From an uncultured Bacteroidales bacterium (lineage in GTDB: Bacteria > Bacteroidota > Bacteroidia > Bacteroidales > UBA932): a stretch of DNA of 50,828 nt. Positions 7,414-14,944 of this stretch are shown here, piece after piece; position 1 is the first letter of the stretch, and every line of letters starts with the position of its first letter. The stretch lies in the NCBI GenBank assembly GCA_900546445.1, contig URCV01000005.1, forward strand, positions 1-50,828, given 5' to 3'. The translations under genes and the position numbers were made by a program. Under the pieces are notes generated by a model, which made no database searches, had not been told where the DNA came from, and was given only the letters and a program-made list of their open reading frames with translations.

Positions 7414-8403
7414 CTATATATCCAAAAAGTTAATCTTCCAGGTGAGGCCGATGTTGATGATGGTTTGGCGCAGCTGGGTGATGTATTGGGTGCCACCGCT
7501 ATAGATGCCGATGTCGCCTCGTCTGTGATAGAGGGCGGTGTGGATGCGGACGTTACGGTTACGCGGAATAGGGTAGTATTCCACGCCGCAGCCGGCGAAC
7601 CATAGGTCGGTGTCCATACCGATCACGGAGTCGGCCGTGCTTCCGCTGGAGTTGTAGTCGTATCCGGACTTGGCGAAAACCGATACGGTGTCGTTAAAGT
7701 CGTGTACGAATTTGCCCACGAGCGAGTAGTCGTTAAGCAAGTCCGAATGGGCGGTGGCGTAGCGGAAGGTGGCGTCGGCCTGAAGGGTGTTAGTCCCGAA
7801 GCGGAATTCGTTACCTATGGCCACGAGGCCTATGAACTTCTGTGGCTCGTATTCCATAAGGCTCACTGAGTGCTTGCCGTTATACCAGCTGTGGTTGTTC
7901 TCCATCAAGAGGTTATAGGCGTAGGTGTTATCTTGCTGGCCATAAGGGCTGTTACATACCTGAAAGGTGAACAGGTCCTTATGTTCCGGAAGGGCATAGG
8001 TGGTGCTGACTCCGAATTTGTAGCAAGGCATCTCGCTCCAGAAAAGGGAGCTGAAATAGGTGTCGACAGGAGCGCTGTTGTACTCGAATCCGCCTAATGC
8101 CACCACGAGCTTGCCAGCCGAGAACGACCACGACTCGTCTGCCTGAAGCGTAAGGTAGATCCAGTCCGTCGCATCGAAGTTACGCCTTACTACATTACCC
8201 TTATTAAAGCGATGCTTGAAGTGGAACGAGAGGTCCGGACTTAGGTGTCCGCTGATGGCGAGGTTAAGGCTGTTGCCAGAAAAACCCTGATCGCTGACGT
8301 GGTCTACCCTGATTTCAGAGTCGACCTTAAGGAAGTTTACATCCTGAGCGAAGGCCCCTAAAGGGAGCGCCGCTAAAAATATGCTTAAGAATATTCGTTT
8401 CAT
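7414..8403 (-). CDS. Outer-membrane beta-barrel (porin-like) protein
   Basis: The 329-residue product begins with a signal peptide (MKRIFLSIFLAALPLGAFA, cleavage likely after AFA). It then shows alternating polar and aromatic strands typical of a beta-barrel, for example SFHFKHRFNKG and SFSAGKLVVALGGFEYNS, reminiscent of phosphate-selective (OprP/OprO-like) porins. Substrate specificity cannot be assigned. A TATCTTCG -7-like element lies at 8417-8410 on the minus strand, very near the ATG. The gene is divergent from the phosphatase gene, with only 37 bp between starts. Family assignment is by overall strand pattern, so it is moderate. Confidence 0.7.
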   Translation of the reverse strand: MKRIFLSIFLAALPLGAFAQDVNFLKVDSEIRVDHVSDQGFSGNSLNLAISGHLSPDLSFHFKHRFNKGNVVRRNFDATDWIYLTLQADESWSFSAGKLVVALGGFEYNSAPVDTYFSSLFWSEMPCYKFGVSTTYALPEHKDLFTFQVCNSPYGQQDNTYAYNLLMENNHSWYNGKHSVSLMEYEPQKFIGLVAIGNEFRFGTNTLQADATFRYATAHSDLLNDYSLVGKFVHDFNDTVSVFAKSGYDYNSSGSTADSVIGMDTDLWFAGCGVEYYPIPRNRNVRIHTALYHRRGDIGIYSGGTQYITQLRQTIINIGLTWKINFLDI

Positions 8404-8428
8404 ATTCTACGAAGATAACTCTTTTTTG

Positions 8429-8436
8429 TATTTTTG
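8429..8436 (+). promoter_or_regulatory. Consensus -7 element immediately before the phosphatase start
   Basis: TATTTTTG matches TAnnTTTG exactly. Its last base is only 4 nt before ATG 8441, so transcription would start at or next to the start codon. That implies a leaderless or nearly leaderless message. A canonical -33 is not obvious. Confidence 0.55.
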
Positions 8437-8440
8437 CAGT

Positions 8441-9100
8441 ATGATTAAGTTAGTAATTTTCGATTTAGACGGCACTTTGATTAATTCCATAGCCGATTTG
8501 GCTACTGCCGCTAATTTTGCATTGGCAAATAATGACATAAAAGGCCATTCCGTAGAGGATTATACGAAGATGGTGGGACACGGAGTCCGCAAGATGATAG
8601 AAAACGCTCTGGAAAAGAGCCTTTCGACGCTTCCGCAGCCGGAATTCGTAGATAAGGTACTTGCAGACTTCACTGCCTATTATGTCGAGCACATCGACGT
8701 CCACACGAAGCCATATCCCGGTATGGTAGAGCTTCTTAAAGAGCTCAATGCGAAGGGCGTGAAGCTCGCGGTCGCTTCAAACAAATTCCAGGAAGGCGCC
8801 GAGAAGCTCGTCTACTCGCTTTTCCCGGACGTGGAGTTCGTAGCCGTGCTCGGTAATAAGGAAGGCCTTCCGCTTAAGCCAAGCGCCGAGGTCGTGGAAC
8901 TCATTCTCGCGAAATCGGGCGTGCAGAAAGGGGAGTGTATGTTCGTGGGCGATTCTGCGACGGATGTCAAGACTGCCCATAACGCAGGAGTGCCTTGCGT
9001 AGGTGTGACTTGGGGTTTCCGCCCACAGAGCGACTTGGAGGCCGCAGGCGCCGAGCATATAGCGAAAAACGCCGCCGAATTGGCAGCGCTTTTAAGTTAA
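8441..9100 (+). CDS. gph: HAD-superfamily phosphatase, phosphoglycolate phosphatase-like
   Basis: This is a 219-residue HAD hydrolase. Motif I is VIFDLDGTLINS (nucleophile Asp in DLDGT), motif II is around LAVASNK, motif III lysine is in LPLKPSAEVV, and motif IV is FVGDSATDVKTA. The helical cap between motifs I and II fits the Gph/PGP subfamily, which removes 2-phosphoglycolate; relatives such as pyrophosphatase PpaX look alike. The start at 8441 is chosen over the upstream in-frame ATG at 8381 because the protein then begins with MIKLVIFDLDGT, as is usual, and the earlier start would lie inside the divergent gene. Its 3' end overlaps the convergent dipeptidase gene by 4 nt. Confidence 0.85.
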   Translation: MIKLVIFDLDGTLINSIADLATAANFALANNDIKGHSVEDYTKMVGHGVRKMIENALEKSLSTLPQPEFVDKVLADFTAYYVEHIDVHTKPYPGMVELLKELNAKGVKLAVASNKFQEGAEKLVYSLFPDVEFVAVLGNKEGLPLKPSAEVVELILAKSGVQKGECMFVGDSATDVKTAHNAGVPCVGVTWGFRPQSDLEAAGAEHIAKNAAELAALLS

Positions 9101-10677
9101 AATCCTAATCCGAAGGTTACCCAGAGATTTGATTCCATCTCGGACCACCGCGCGGCGGCTTCGAGGTGGATTTTTTCCGTCACCTCGTTCAGCGTGTCGC
9201 TATCTGCATTTGCGTCCAGCGAGCGCACCGTCGAGAGCATATCCTTCTGCTGGTTCATCACCTCTTCCATAAAAGGCCCCTTGGTTTTCTGCCAAGCGAG
9301 GGTCGCGAGCTTATTGGCCTTTCTGAACTGCCACAACGCGATGCTCGGGTCGTAGGTGTTCTGACCGCAGCGGCCGTAAGCTTCCGGCACTCGTGTGTTT
9401 CCGCAGAAAATCGGGATGCGAGGGCTCTGTCCAGGGTTGTCGAGCGCGAGGTAGCACACTCCTCCCACTGCGTCAGGAAGGTCGCTACGAAGCTGTATGA
9501 CAGTCGAATACGAGCACCAAGCCACCGAAACGGTTCTCTGGAATGGCACTATTCCCGGCTTTATGTGATTCAGGGTATTCCGCATCGTGGTGGTCATCCA
9601 CGGGTTCGCGAGCGGGCTCACTTGGCCGTCTTTTATGGTGATGTTCGCACACATATCCAGCGGCGTGCCCTCGTAGGTCGAGCGCAGCAGTTCGAACACG
9701 TCTTCCACGCTCACGTTCTTATCCGGACGCACCGAGAACGGAATCTCGTCCATATCTTGCGTGAGTCCGAGCGACGGGGCCAATGCATTCAAAATGAACC
9801 AGTCACGCTCCCTGTAATTCCTGCCGCGCGCATATTCTGCCTTATAGACCTGCCAGAACTTGAACTCGCTCTTGCCGTCCCACAGTCCATATTCGAGCGC
9901 CACCTTCTCCACATTGTCGGAGCACAGGAAGTTGCGCTTGTCCTTCTTTTCGAGAATGCCAATCCTCGGGACATTGGCCGACACTCCCACGTGGTCGTCG
10001 GGCAGGCGCTTGGCCACCCACACGGCACCCGTCCTGTCCTTTCCGCAGCCGATTATCTCGAAGAACCACACCTCCTTAGGGTCTGCCACCGTAAGACACT
10101 CGCCGCTGTCGGCATAGCCGTATTTTTCGGCCAATGACCCCATCAGCAGCACGGCCTCGCGGGCGCTTGTGCACCTTTCGAGGGCCAATCTTTCCAATTC
10201 CTCGATGAGGAACATCGAATTCGGGTTCTGAAGCGTATCCGGTCCTCCCCAAGTGGTCTCGCCTATGCCAATCTGCCTTTCGTTCAGGCAAGGGTAGGCG
10301 GTGTTAAGGTAGGCGTAGGTGTGCGCTACCTGCGGGATTCTGCCTGCGAGGGTGATGGAAGAGGAGTCGCTGCGCGACGCGCTTTTCATAGTGTTCTTAT
10401 AAACAGGACGCATCGATTTGCGCGCGTGGTCTGCCGATGGCTCTATGCTTAGCCAAGTGCGGTATTTGCCATCGCAAGTGTGTGAAGTGATGACACTTCC
10501 GTCCGTACTCGCCGAGCGGCCTACGATGATGCTGGTACAGCTTTGCTGCCAGCCTTCGATTTCTTCCGAAGTCTCTTGGGTGGATGACATCCCTGAAACT
10601 GCCGATGGCTCTTTGGCGAACGCGGACAGAGTGTATAGAAGGGTAGTTGTAAGGATAAGGGTTAAGATGCGCTTCAT
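9097..10677 (-). CDS. C69-family dipeptidase (secreted)
   Basis: The 526-residue protein has a signal peptide (MKRILTLILTTTLLYTLSAFA). The mature enzyme carries the Ntn-type nucleophile Cys47 in SCTSIIVGRSASTDGSVI, then the downstream C69 pattern with GETTWGG and NSMFLIEELERLALERCTSAREAV. These are signatures of PepD/dipeptidase A of family C69. In this family the Cys is usually exposed by processing. Here about 46 residues precede it, so removal of both signal and a propeptide is likely. It would act in the periplasm or at the cell surface. It is 1 nt downstream of the DUF5715 gene, in the same operon. Confidence 0.88.
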   Translation of the reverse strand: MKRILTLILTTTLLYTLSAFAKEPSAVSGMSSTQETSEEIEGWQQSCTSIIVGRSASTDGSVITSHTCDGKYRTWLSIEPSADHARKSMRPVYKNTMKSASRSDSSSITLAGRIPQVAHTYAYLNTAYPCLNERQIGIGETTWGGPDTLQNPNSMFLIEELERLALERCTSAREAVLLMGSLAEKYGYADSGECLTVADPKEVWFFEIIGCGKDRTGAVWVAKRLPDDHVGVSANVPRIGILEKKDKRNFLCSDNVEKVALEYGLWDGKSEFKFWQVYKAEYARGRNYRERDWFILNALAPSLGLTQDMDEIPFSVRPDKNVSVEDVFELLRSTYEGTPLDMCANITIKDGQVSPLANPWMTTTMRNTLNHIKPGIVPFQRTVSVAWCSYSTVIQLRSDLPDAVGGVCYLALDNPGQSPRIPIFCGNTRVPEAYGRCGQNTYDPSIALWQFRKANKLATLAWQKTKGPFMEEVMNQQKDMLSTVRSLDANADSDTLNEVTEKIHLEAAARWSEMESNLWVTFGLGF

Positions 10678-10678
10678 A

Positions 10679-11479
10679 TTAGTAGGTAGCTGTTATGTGA
10701 AAACAATGTTCTTTCTTTTCGTATTTGATAAGGCACTTGCCGGCTTTCTTGCGGTCCAGAAGCACTTCGCCCAGGACCTTGGTCAGCTCGAAAGGCTGCA
10801 TGAACTCGGGACAAGTGTCGTCGTTATCGCGGTCGTAACGGGTATAGGTTATGTCGAAGGTCGTTCCATAGCAGTGTGCGGAGTTGTCCGAGGCATTAGG
10901 ATTACCGCTGCGACGCAGGTTCTTCACGTCGTCTTCGCTGCGAAGCACCGATGTTACCACGAGCCTGTAGTCGAGCAGGTTCTTGCTCTTGAGCGAGTCC
11001 GAGAAGGCTTGCGCTATGGCATGGAGCTCCTTAGCCGCACCTCTGGTGAGGTAGGGAGAGGAGTATCTCAGGTTATAAATGGTGTAGAGGTCGTTGTTGT
11101 GCAGCTCGACGAGCCTTTTGTTATTTGCGATTTCGGCTCTGCTCTTAGGCGGCTGCGAAAGGCCTACCTTTCTCGCCATCGCCAGATGCTCTTCGTTAAG
11201 GTCTCTGAAAATGGAGGCGTATTTGAGCCTGTTACGATAGTAGATGATCTCCTTTTGCTCTACTTTAGGCTTTTCCTCTTCGTCTTTTTTCGGCTCCACT
11301 GCCTCGTCGGCTATGTCGTCGTCGATAATGTCTTCCTTATTATTATATGTGATGCTTTCCGGCTCTTTGCTCCTTTCTCTGTCCGACGTGCAGCCGGCCG
11401 TGGCCAATCCTAACAGATAGCCGAAGAAAAATGGAACGAAAACGATCAGAAAGCCCTTCGTGCTTCTTTTGAGTTTCAT
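10679..11479 (-). CDS. DUF5715/M15-like peptidase-fold protein, membrane-anchored or lipoprotein
   Basis: The 266-residue product has an N-terminal hydrophobic segment (FLIVFVPFFFGYLLGLATAGC), ending in a Cys that could be a lipobox (TAGC). An acidic linker follows. The C-terminal domain contains SVLRSEDD, then NSAHCYGTTFDITY, then HCFHITATY at the extreme C-terminus. The H-x-x-G-x-x-x-D and final H pattern resembles the zinc site of M15/VanY-type DD-peptidases. A peptidoglycan role is an inference. The start overlaps the folE stop by 4 nt (ATGA), which indicates translational coupling. Confidence 0.72.
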   Translation of the reverse strand: MKLKRSTKGFLIVFVPFFFGYLLGLATAGCTSDRERSKEPESITYNNKEDIIDDDIADEAVEPKKDEEEKPKVEQKEIIYYRNRLKYASIFRDLNEEHLAMARKVGLSQPPKSRAEIANNKRLVELHNNDLYTIYNLRYSSPYLTRGAAKELHAIAQAFSDSLKSKNLLDYRLVVTSVLRSEDDVKNLRRSGNPNASDNSAHCYGTTFDITYTRYDRDNDDTCPEFMQPFELTKVLGEVLLDRKKAGKCLIKYEKKEHCFHITATY

Positions 11480-12063
11480 TTAATCAAGTTTAAAAATTCG
11501 TTTCTCGTTTTGTCTGAATTCAGGAATGCTCCGCTGAAGGCGGAGGTGGTGGTGATGGAATTGGCCTTCTCCACGCCCCTGATTTGCATACAGGTGTGGC
11601 TGGCTTCTATCACTACGGCTACTCCCAGAGGGTGCAGGGCCTCTTCTATGCAGTCGCGAATCTGCACGGTAAGCCTCTCCTGGACCTGCAGGCGGCGGGC
11701 GAAGGTCTCGACCACGCGAGCTATCTTGCTAAGTCCGGTGATTTTCCCGTTAGGGATGTAGGCGATGTGGCATTTCCCGATGAAAGGCATCATATGATGC
11801 TCGCAAGTGCTATACAAGTCTATGTCTTTCACGAGAACCATCTGCTGGTATTCCTCGTCGAAAATGGCGCCGCGGATAATCTCCACGCCGTCTTCCTGGT
11901 AGCCTTTCGTCATGAATTGCAGTGCCTTGGCCACTCTCTCGGGGGTCTTTACCAATCCCTCTCTTTCGGGGTCCTCTCCCAGAAGCGCGAGAATGGCTTC
12001 CACGTGCCGGGCTATCTGCTCAGTAGTGGAAATGTCGTAAGTCTCGGTTTTCTTATATGACAT
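11476..12063 (-). CDS. folE: GTP cyclohydrolase I
   Basis: The enzyme converts GTP to 7,8-dihydroneopterin triphosphate, the first step of folate biosynthesis. The 195-residue product shows TPERVAKAL, the zinc-binding CEHHMMPFIGKCHIAYIP, KITGLSKIARVVE, and the second zinc Cys in ASHTCMQIRGV. The C-terminal SAFSGAF is also conserved. The start at 12063 (MSYKKTETYD) is preferred to the ATG at 12093 because the longer form adds an unconserved MAIITLSFHI from the neighbouring gene. The start overlaps the 3' end of the fucose-isomerase-like gene by 11 nt, and its end overlaps the DUF5715 start. Confidence 0.96.
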   Translation of the reverse strand: MSYKKTETYDISTTEQIARHVEAILALLGEDPEREGLVKTPERVAKALQFMTKGYQEDGVEIIRGAIFDEEYQQMVLVKDIDLYSTCEHHMMPFIGKCHIAYIPNGKITGLSKIARVVETFARRLQVQERLTVQIRDCIEEALHPLGVAVVIEASHTCMQIRGVEKANSITTTSAFSGAFLNSDKTRNEFLNLIK

Positions 12064-13255
12064 GATGTGGAATGATAACGTGATGATTGCCAATCGGTTC
12101 TCTTAGGAAATAGTCTGCCAGCCCGGGAGCGTCTACGTAAATCTGCGTCCTGCAGAGATTATCCCCGTAAGGGTTATCGGTGATGTGTATGTCTTCGAAA
12201 AACATCTTGCTGCAGTCCGGGGAGATCTTAAGAATCTTCGCAGGACCTGTCGGCAGCGTTCCGTGTATGGCTATGCCTATGCCTGATTCGAAGTGCGTGT
12301 CGAAGCAGTAGCTCTCGGTAAGGTTGAGAGGGACGGTGCAGTGCGCGAACAGCATGCGGGAGCCGTCGATCTCGGAAAGATTGGCCTGAAAGCCGGGCGT
12401 TCCGAATTTTTCGCGGGCCACGCACATGGTCAGCAGGGTAGGGACGTCCCCTTCGCAGGTGGCTACGATCCCTTCGCTGTTCAGCAGGGCCAGTGCCAAG
12501 CAGCCCGTGTTATGCAGCGAGGTGAGCAGGTCGAAGCAGCGCAGCGACAGTCCGTCGAGGGAGTATTTGGCTACAAGCTCCTTTAGTGCGCAGTAGATGT
12601 CAAGTGCTTGGTTCAGAGTGGATTGGGTGAGCTCGCGCCCGTACTTCGGAGCATTGAGCGGTGCGAGATTCAGCCCATCGAGGTACTTCCTGTCCGGAGT
12701 TCTCGCGCAGTTTTCCAACTCTTCGATGCTTACATCGACTAATTCGACGCCCAGTTTCTCTTTCGCCACCGAATAGTCTACATCGCTGGAAATCAGCCAG
12801 TCAGATGGACGGCCAATTACGCCGACTCTCTTGCCCTCGAGCACTTTCCCGAAATCGTAGTTGCGGGTGTGGGAGGATGTGACCGGAGTGAATCCGGCGA
12901 TGAGCCTTCGGGCGATTTCTTCTGCGTTTCCGTGAAGAATTTCGGCAGGGTAGCCGCGCTGGTTCAGGTAGGAAAGAATCTCCATAGAGGCGGCAAGTGA
13001 ATTGCTCTTTCCGCTGGTGAGGAGCCTGATAGGCCTGCCGTCGGGGCGGAATATGCTCTTGAAGATGCCTTCCGTGCCTCCCGTGCGCACGTATATGATA
13101 TTGTTCTCAGTCTTGTCGTAAGAACTGAAATCGCTGTCTTTATGTGTGAATGGAGCGCCGACTGCTTTTTCGACGCTTTTTATGAATGCCTCCTGCGAGG
13201 CTGTAAGGGGAGTCTCGCTGTGAAGGTCGGATGTTAGAGAGTATAATGTAAACAT
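12053..13255 (-). CDS. L-fucose/L-arabinose isomerase-like protein
   Basis: The 400-residue protein resembles COG2407 proteins with an L-fucose isomerase C-terminal domain. It has the motif YSLDGLSLRCFDLLTSLHNTGCLAL, an acidic EGDVPTLLTM stretch, and late HITDNPYG and IGNHHVII segments typical of the metal-binding barrel end. True FucI proteins are about 590 residues, so this belongs to the shorter, mostly uncharacterised group. Sugar specificity cannot be assigned. It is the first gene of a minus-strand set with folE, DUF5715 and C69 dipeptidase, divergent from rimP. Confidence 0.75.
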   Translation of the reverse strand: MFTLYSLTSDLHSETPLTASQEAFIKSVEKAVGAPFTHKDSDFSSYDKTENNIIYVRTGGTEGIFKSIFRPDGRPIRLLTSGKSNSLAASMEILSYLNQRGYPAEILHGNAEEIARRLIAGFTPVTSSHTRNYDFGKVLEGKRVGVIGRPSDWLISSDVDYSVAKEKLGVELVDVSIEELENCARTPDRKYLDGLNLAPLNAPKYGRELTQSTLNQALDIYCALKELVAKYSLDGLSLRCFDLLTSLHNTGCLALALLNSEGIVATCEGDVPTLLTMCVAREKFGTPGFQANLSEIDGSRMLFAHCTVPLNLTESYCFDTHFESGIGIAIHGTLPTGPAKILKISPDCSKMFFEDIHITDNPYGDNLCRTQIYVDAPGLADYFLREPIGNHHVIIPHHVI

Positions 13256-13287
13256 AGCGCTAAGTTACTAATTTTTCCCCAAATGGC

Positions 13288-13319
13288 TTTGCTATTTATT
13301 AGAATTATTACTATATTTG
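13288..13319 (+). promoter_or_regulatory. Promoter of rimP-nusA-infB
   Basis: TTTG (13288-13291), a 20-nt spacer, then TATATTTG (13312-13319) is a textbook Bacteroidota housekeeping promoter. Transcription should begin near 13325, leaving about 55 nt of leader before the rimP ATG. Confidence 0.85.
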
Positions 13320-13379
13320 CGCCGTGTATGAGATAGGAGACCGAGACAGGCCGCCTATTTTTGTTATAGAGCGAAGATT

Positions 13380-13652
13380 ATGGATAGAAAAGAATTTGAA
13401 GCGGTACTTGAAGAAGCTGCCAAGCAGAGGGACTGCGAGGTCGTCGATTTGAAGTTCGACGACGATGATAACGTGTTCGAGGTTACTCTCGACAAACACG
13501 AGGGTTTTGTAGATCTGGCTGACTGTGAGTTCGTTCACAGGGCCATACTCGCCGCTTTCGACAGAAATGTCGAAGATTATTCCCTGACTGTGAGCTCAGC
13601 TGGCATAGATTCGAAGACCGCCGACGGTATATTGAAAACAATAAAAGAATAA
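13380..13652 (+). CDS. rimP: Short RimP-like ribosome maturation factor lacking the C-terminal domain
   Basis: The 90-residue product aligns in pattern to the RimP N-terminal domain: VDLADCEFVHRAILAAFDRNVEDYSLTVSSAG corresponds to the conserved acidic, then DYxLEVSSPG-like, segment. Typical RimP is about 150 residues with a C-terminal SH3-like domain. Here the protein stops soon after the SSAG segment. No remnant of the second domain can exist, because nusA starts 7 nt after the stop. The position just before nusA-infB is the classic one for rimP and supports the call. Function in 30S maturation is inferred from family and context. Confidence 0.8.
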   Translation: MDRKEFEAVLEEAAKQRDCEVVDLKFDDDDNVFEVTLDKHEGFVDLADCEFVHRAILAAFDRNVEDYSLTVSSAGIDSKTADGILKTIKE

Positions 13653-13659
13653 GGATAAG

Positions 13660-14922
13660 ATGGAAAAAGAACCGGTAATCACTCTTATTGATGCCTTTAA
13701 GGACTTTAAAGAGGAAAAAAGTATCGACCGCCCGGTGATGATGGGCGTTTTGAAGGATGTATTCCTGACCCAGTTGGCGAAGACCTACGGCTCGTCGGAT
13801 AACTTCGACGTAATCGTGAATGTCGACAAGGGAACATGTGAGATATATCAGAACTTCGAAATCGTAGAGGAAGTTACTAATCCGGCTGCAGAGATGACTC
13901 TCGAGCAGGTTAAGGAAGACAGTGGCGACGACGATTACGAGATTGGAGACCAGTACACGAAGAAGCTCAGCTTGGCTTCTTTCGGACGTAGAGGTATTCT
14001 CAACATCCGCCAGAACCTTCAGGGACGTATCAGGGACATCGAGAAGGCTAACGTCTTCAAGAAGTACTCCGAGAAGATAGGTGAGATCTTCACGGGCGAG
14101 GTTTACCAGACTTGGGGAAAGGAAGTCCTCTTACTCGATGAAGATGGTAACGAATTGCACATCCCTCGTAACGAGCAGATTCCTGGCGAGCACTTTAAGA
14201 AGAACGATACCGTTCGCGCCATCATAAGCAGCGTGGAGATGAAGAACAACACCACTCCATACATCACCCTGAGCCGTACTTCACCTGAGTTCTTGAAGAA
14301 ACTCTTCGAGCAGGAAGTACCGGAGATCGCAGACGGACTCATCACCGTGAAGAAGGTGGTTCGCATTCCTGGCGAGCGTGCCAAGGTGGCAGTGGAGTCA
14401 TACGACGAGCGCATCGACCCTATCGGAGCTTGTATCGGTGTGAAGGGTAGCCGTATTATGGGAATCGTTCGCGAGTTGCATAACGAGAACATCGACGTAA
14501 TCCAGTGGTCCGCCAATCCTCAGCTTCTCATTCAGCGCGCGCTTAACCCGGCCAAGATCTCCTACATCGTGATGGGTGAGGGCGAAAACGGTAAGGTTAA
14601 GGTGTTTATGCATCCTGACGAGGTTAGAAAGGGTATCGGACGTAACGGATGTAACGTTACTTTGGCAGGCGAGCTCGTAGACCGCGAGATAGAGGTTTGG
14701 CGCGATATCCCTAAGGAAGAGGCAGAAGAGGAGGATGTGGCTCTCGACGACTTCGCTAACGAGATCGATCAGTGGGTCATCGACAAGCTCAAGGGTATTG
14801 GATGCGATACTGCTAAGGACGTATTGGCCATCGATCCGGCCGACATCGCCAAGCGTGCAGACCTCGAAGACGAGACCGTGGCAGATGTCATAGCTATCCT
14901 GAAGGCAGAATTTGAAGATTAA
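13660..14922 (+). CDS. nusA: Transcription termination/antitermination factor NusA
   Basis: The 420-residue protein has the NusA N-terminal domain (about 1-130), an S1 domain around GEIFTGEVYQTWGKEVLLLDEDGNELHIPRNEQIPGE (split by conserved turns), and KH domains with ACIGVKGSRIMGIVRELHNENIDVIQWS and GKVKVFMHPDEVRKGIGRNGCNVTLAGEL. A C-terminal acidic helix-hairpin-helix stretch (DKLKGIGCDTAKDVL...) is typical of Bacteroidota NusA. It binds RNA polymerase and regulates pausing and termination. It is co-transcribed with rimP and infB. Confidence 0.96.
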   Translation: MEKEPVITLIDAFKDFKEEKSIDRPVMMGVLKDVFLTQLAKTYGSSDNFDVIVNVDKGTCEIYQNFEIVEEVTNPAAEMTLEQVKEDSGDDDYEIGDQYTKKLSLASFGRRGILNIRQNLQGRIRDIEKANVFKKYSEKIGEIFTGEVYQTWGKEVLLLDEDGNELHIPRNEQIPGEHFKKNDTVRAIISSVEMKNNTTPYITLSRTSPEFLKKLFEQEVPEIADGLITVKKVVRIPGERAKVAVESYDERIDPIGACIGVKGSRIMGIVRELHNENIDVIQWSANPQLLIQRALNPAKISYIVMGEGENGKVKVFMHPDEVRKGIGRNGCNVTLAGELVDREIEVWRDIPKEEAEEEDVALDDFANEIDQWVIDKLKGIGCDTAKDVLAIDPADIAKRADLEDETVADVIAILKAEFED

Positions 14923-14944
14923 TTTTTAAATAGGGGGTTAAAGA

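Noticed and set aside
9166..10137. Long plus-strand frame opposite the C69 dipeptidase
   Set aside because: It is a shadow of a well-supported peptidase gene with signal peptide and catalytic motif; the translated product is Arg/His-rich and without motifs.
12064..12093. Earlier start of folE
   Set aside because: The extension lies within the upstream gene and encodes hydrophobic residues not expected in GTP cyclohydrolase I.
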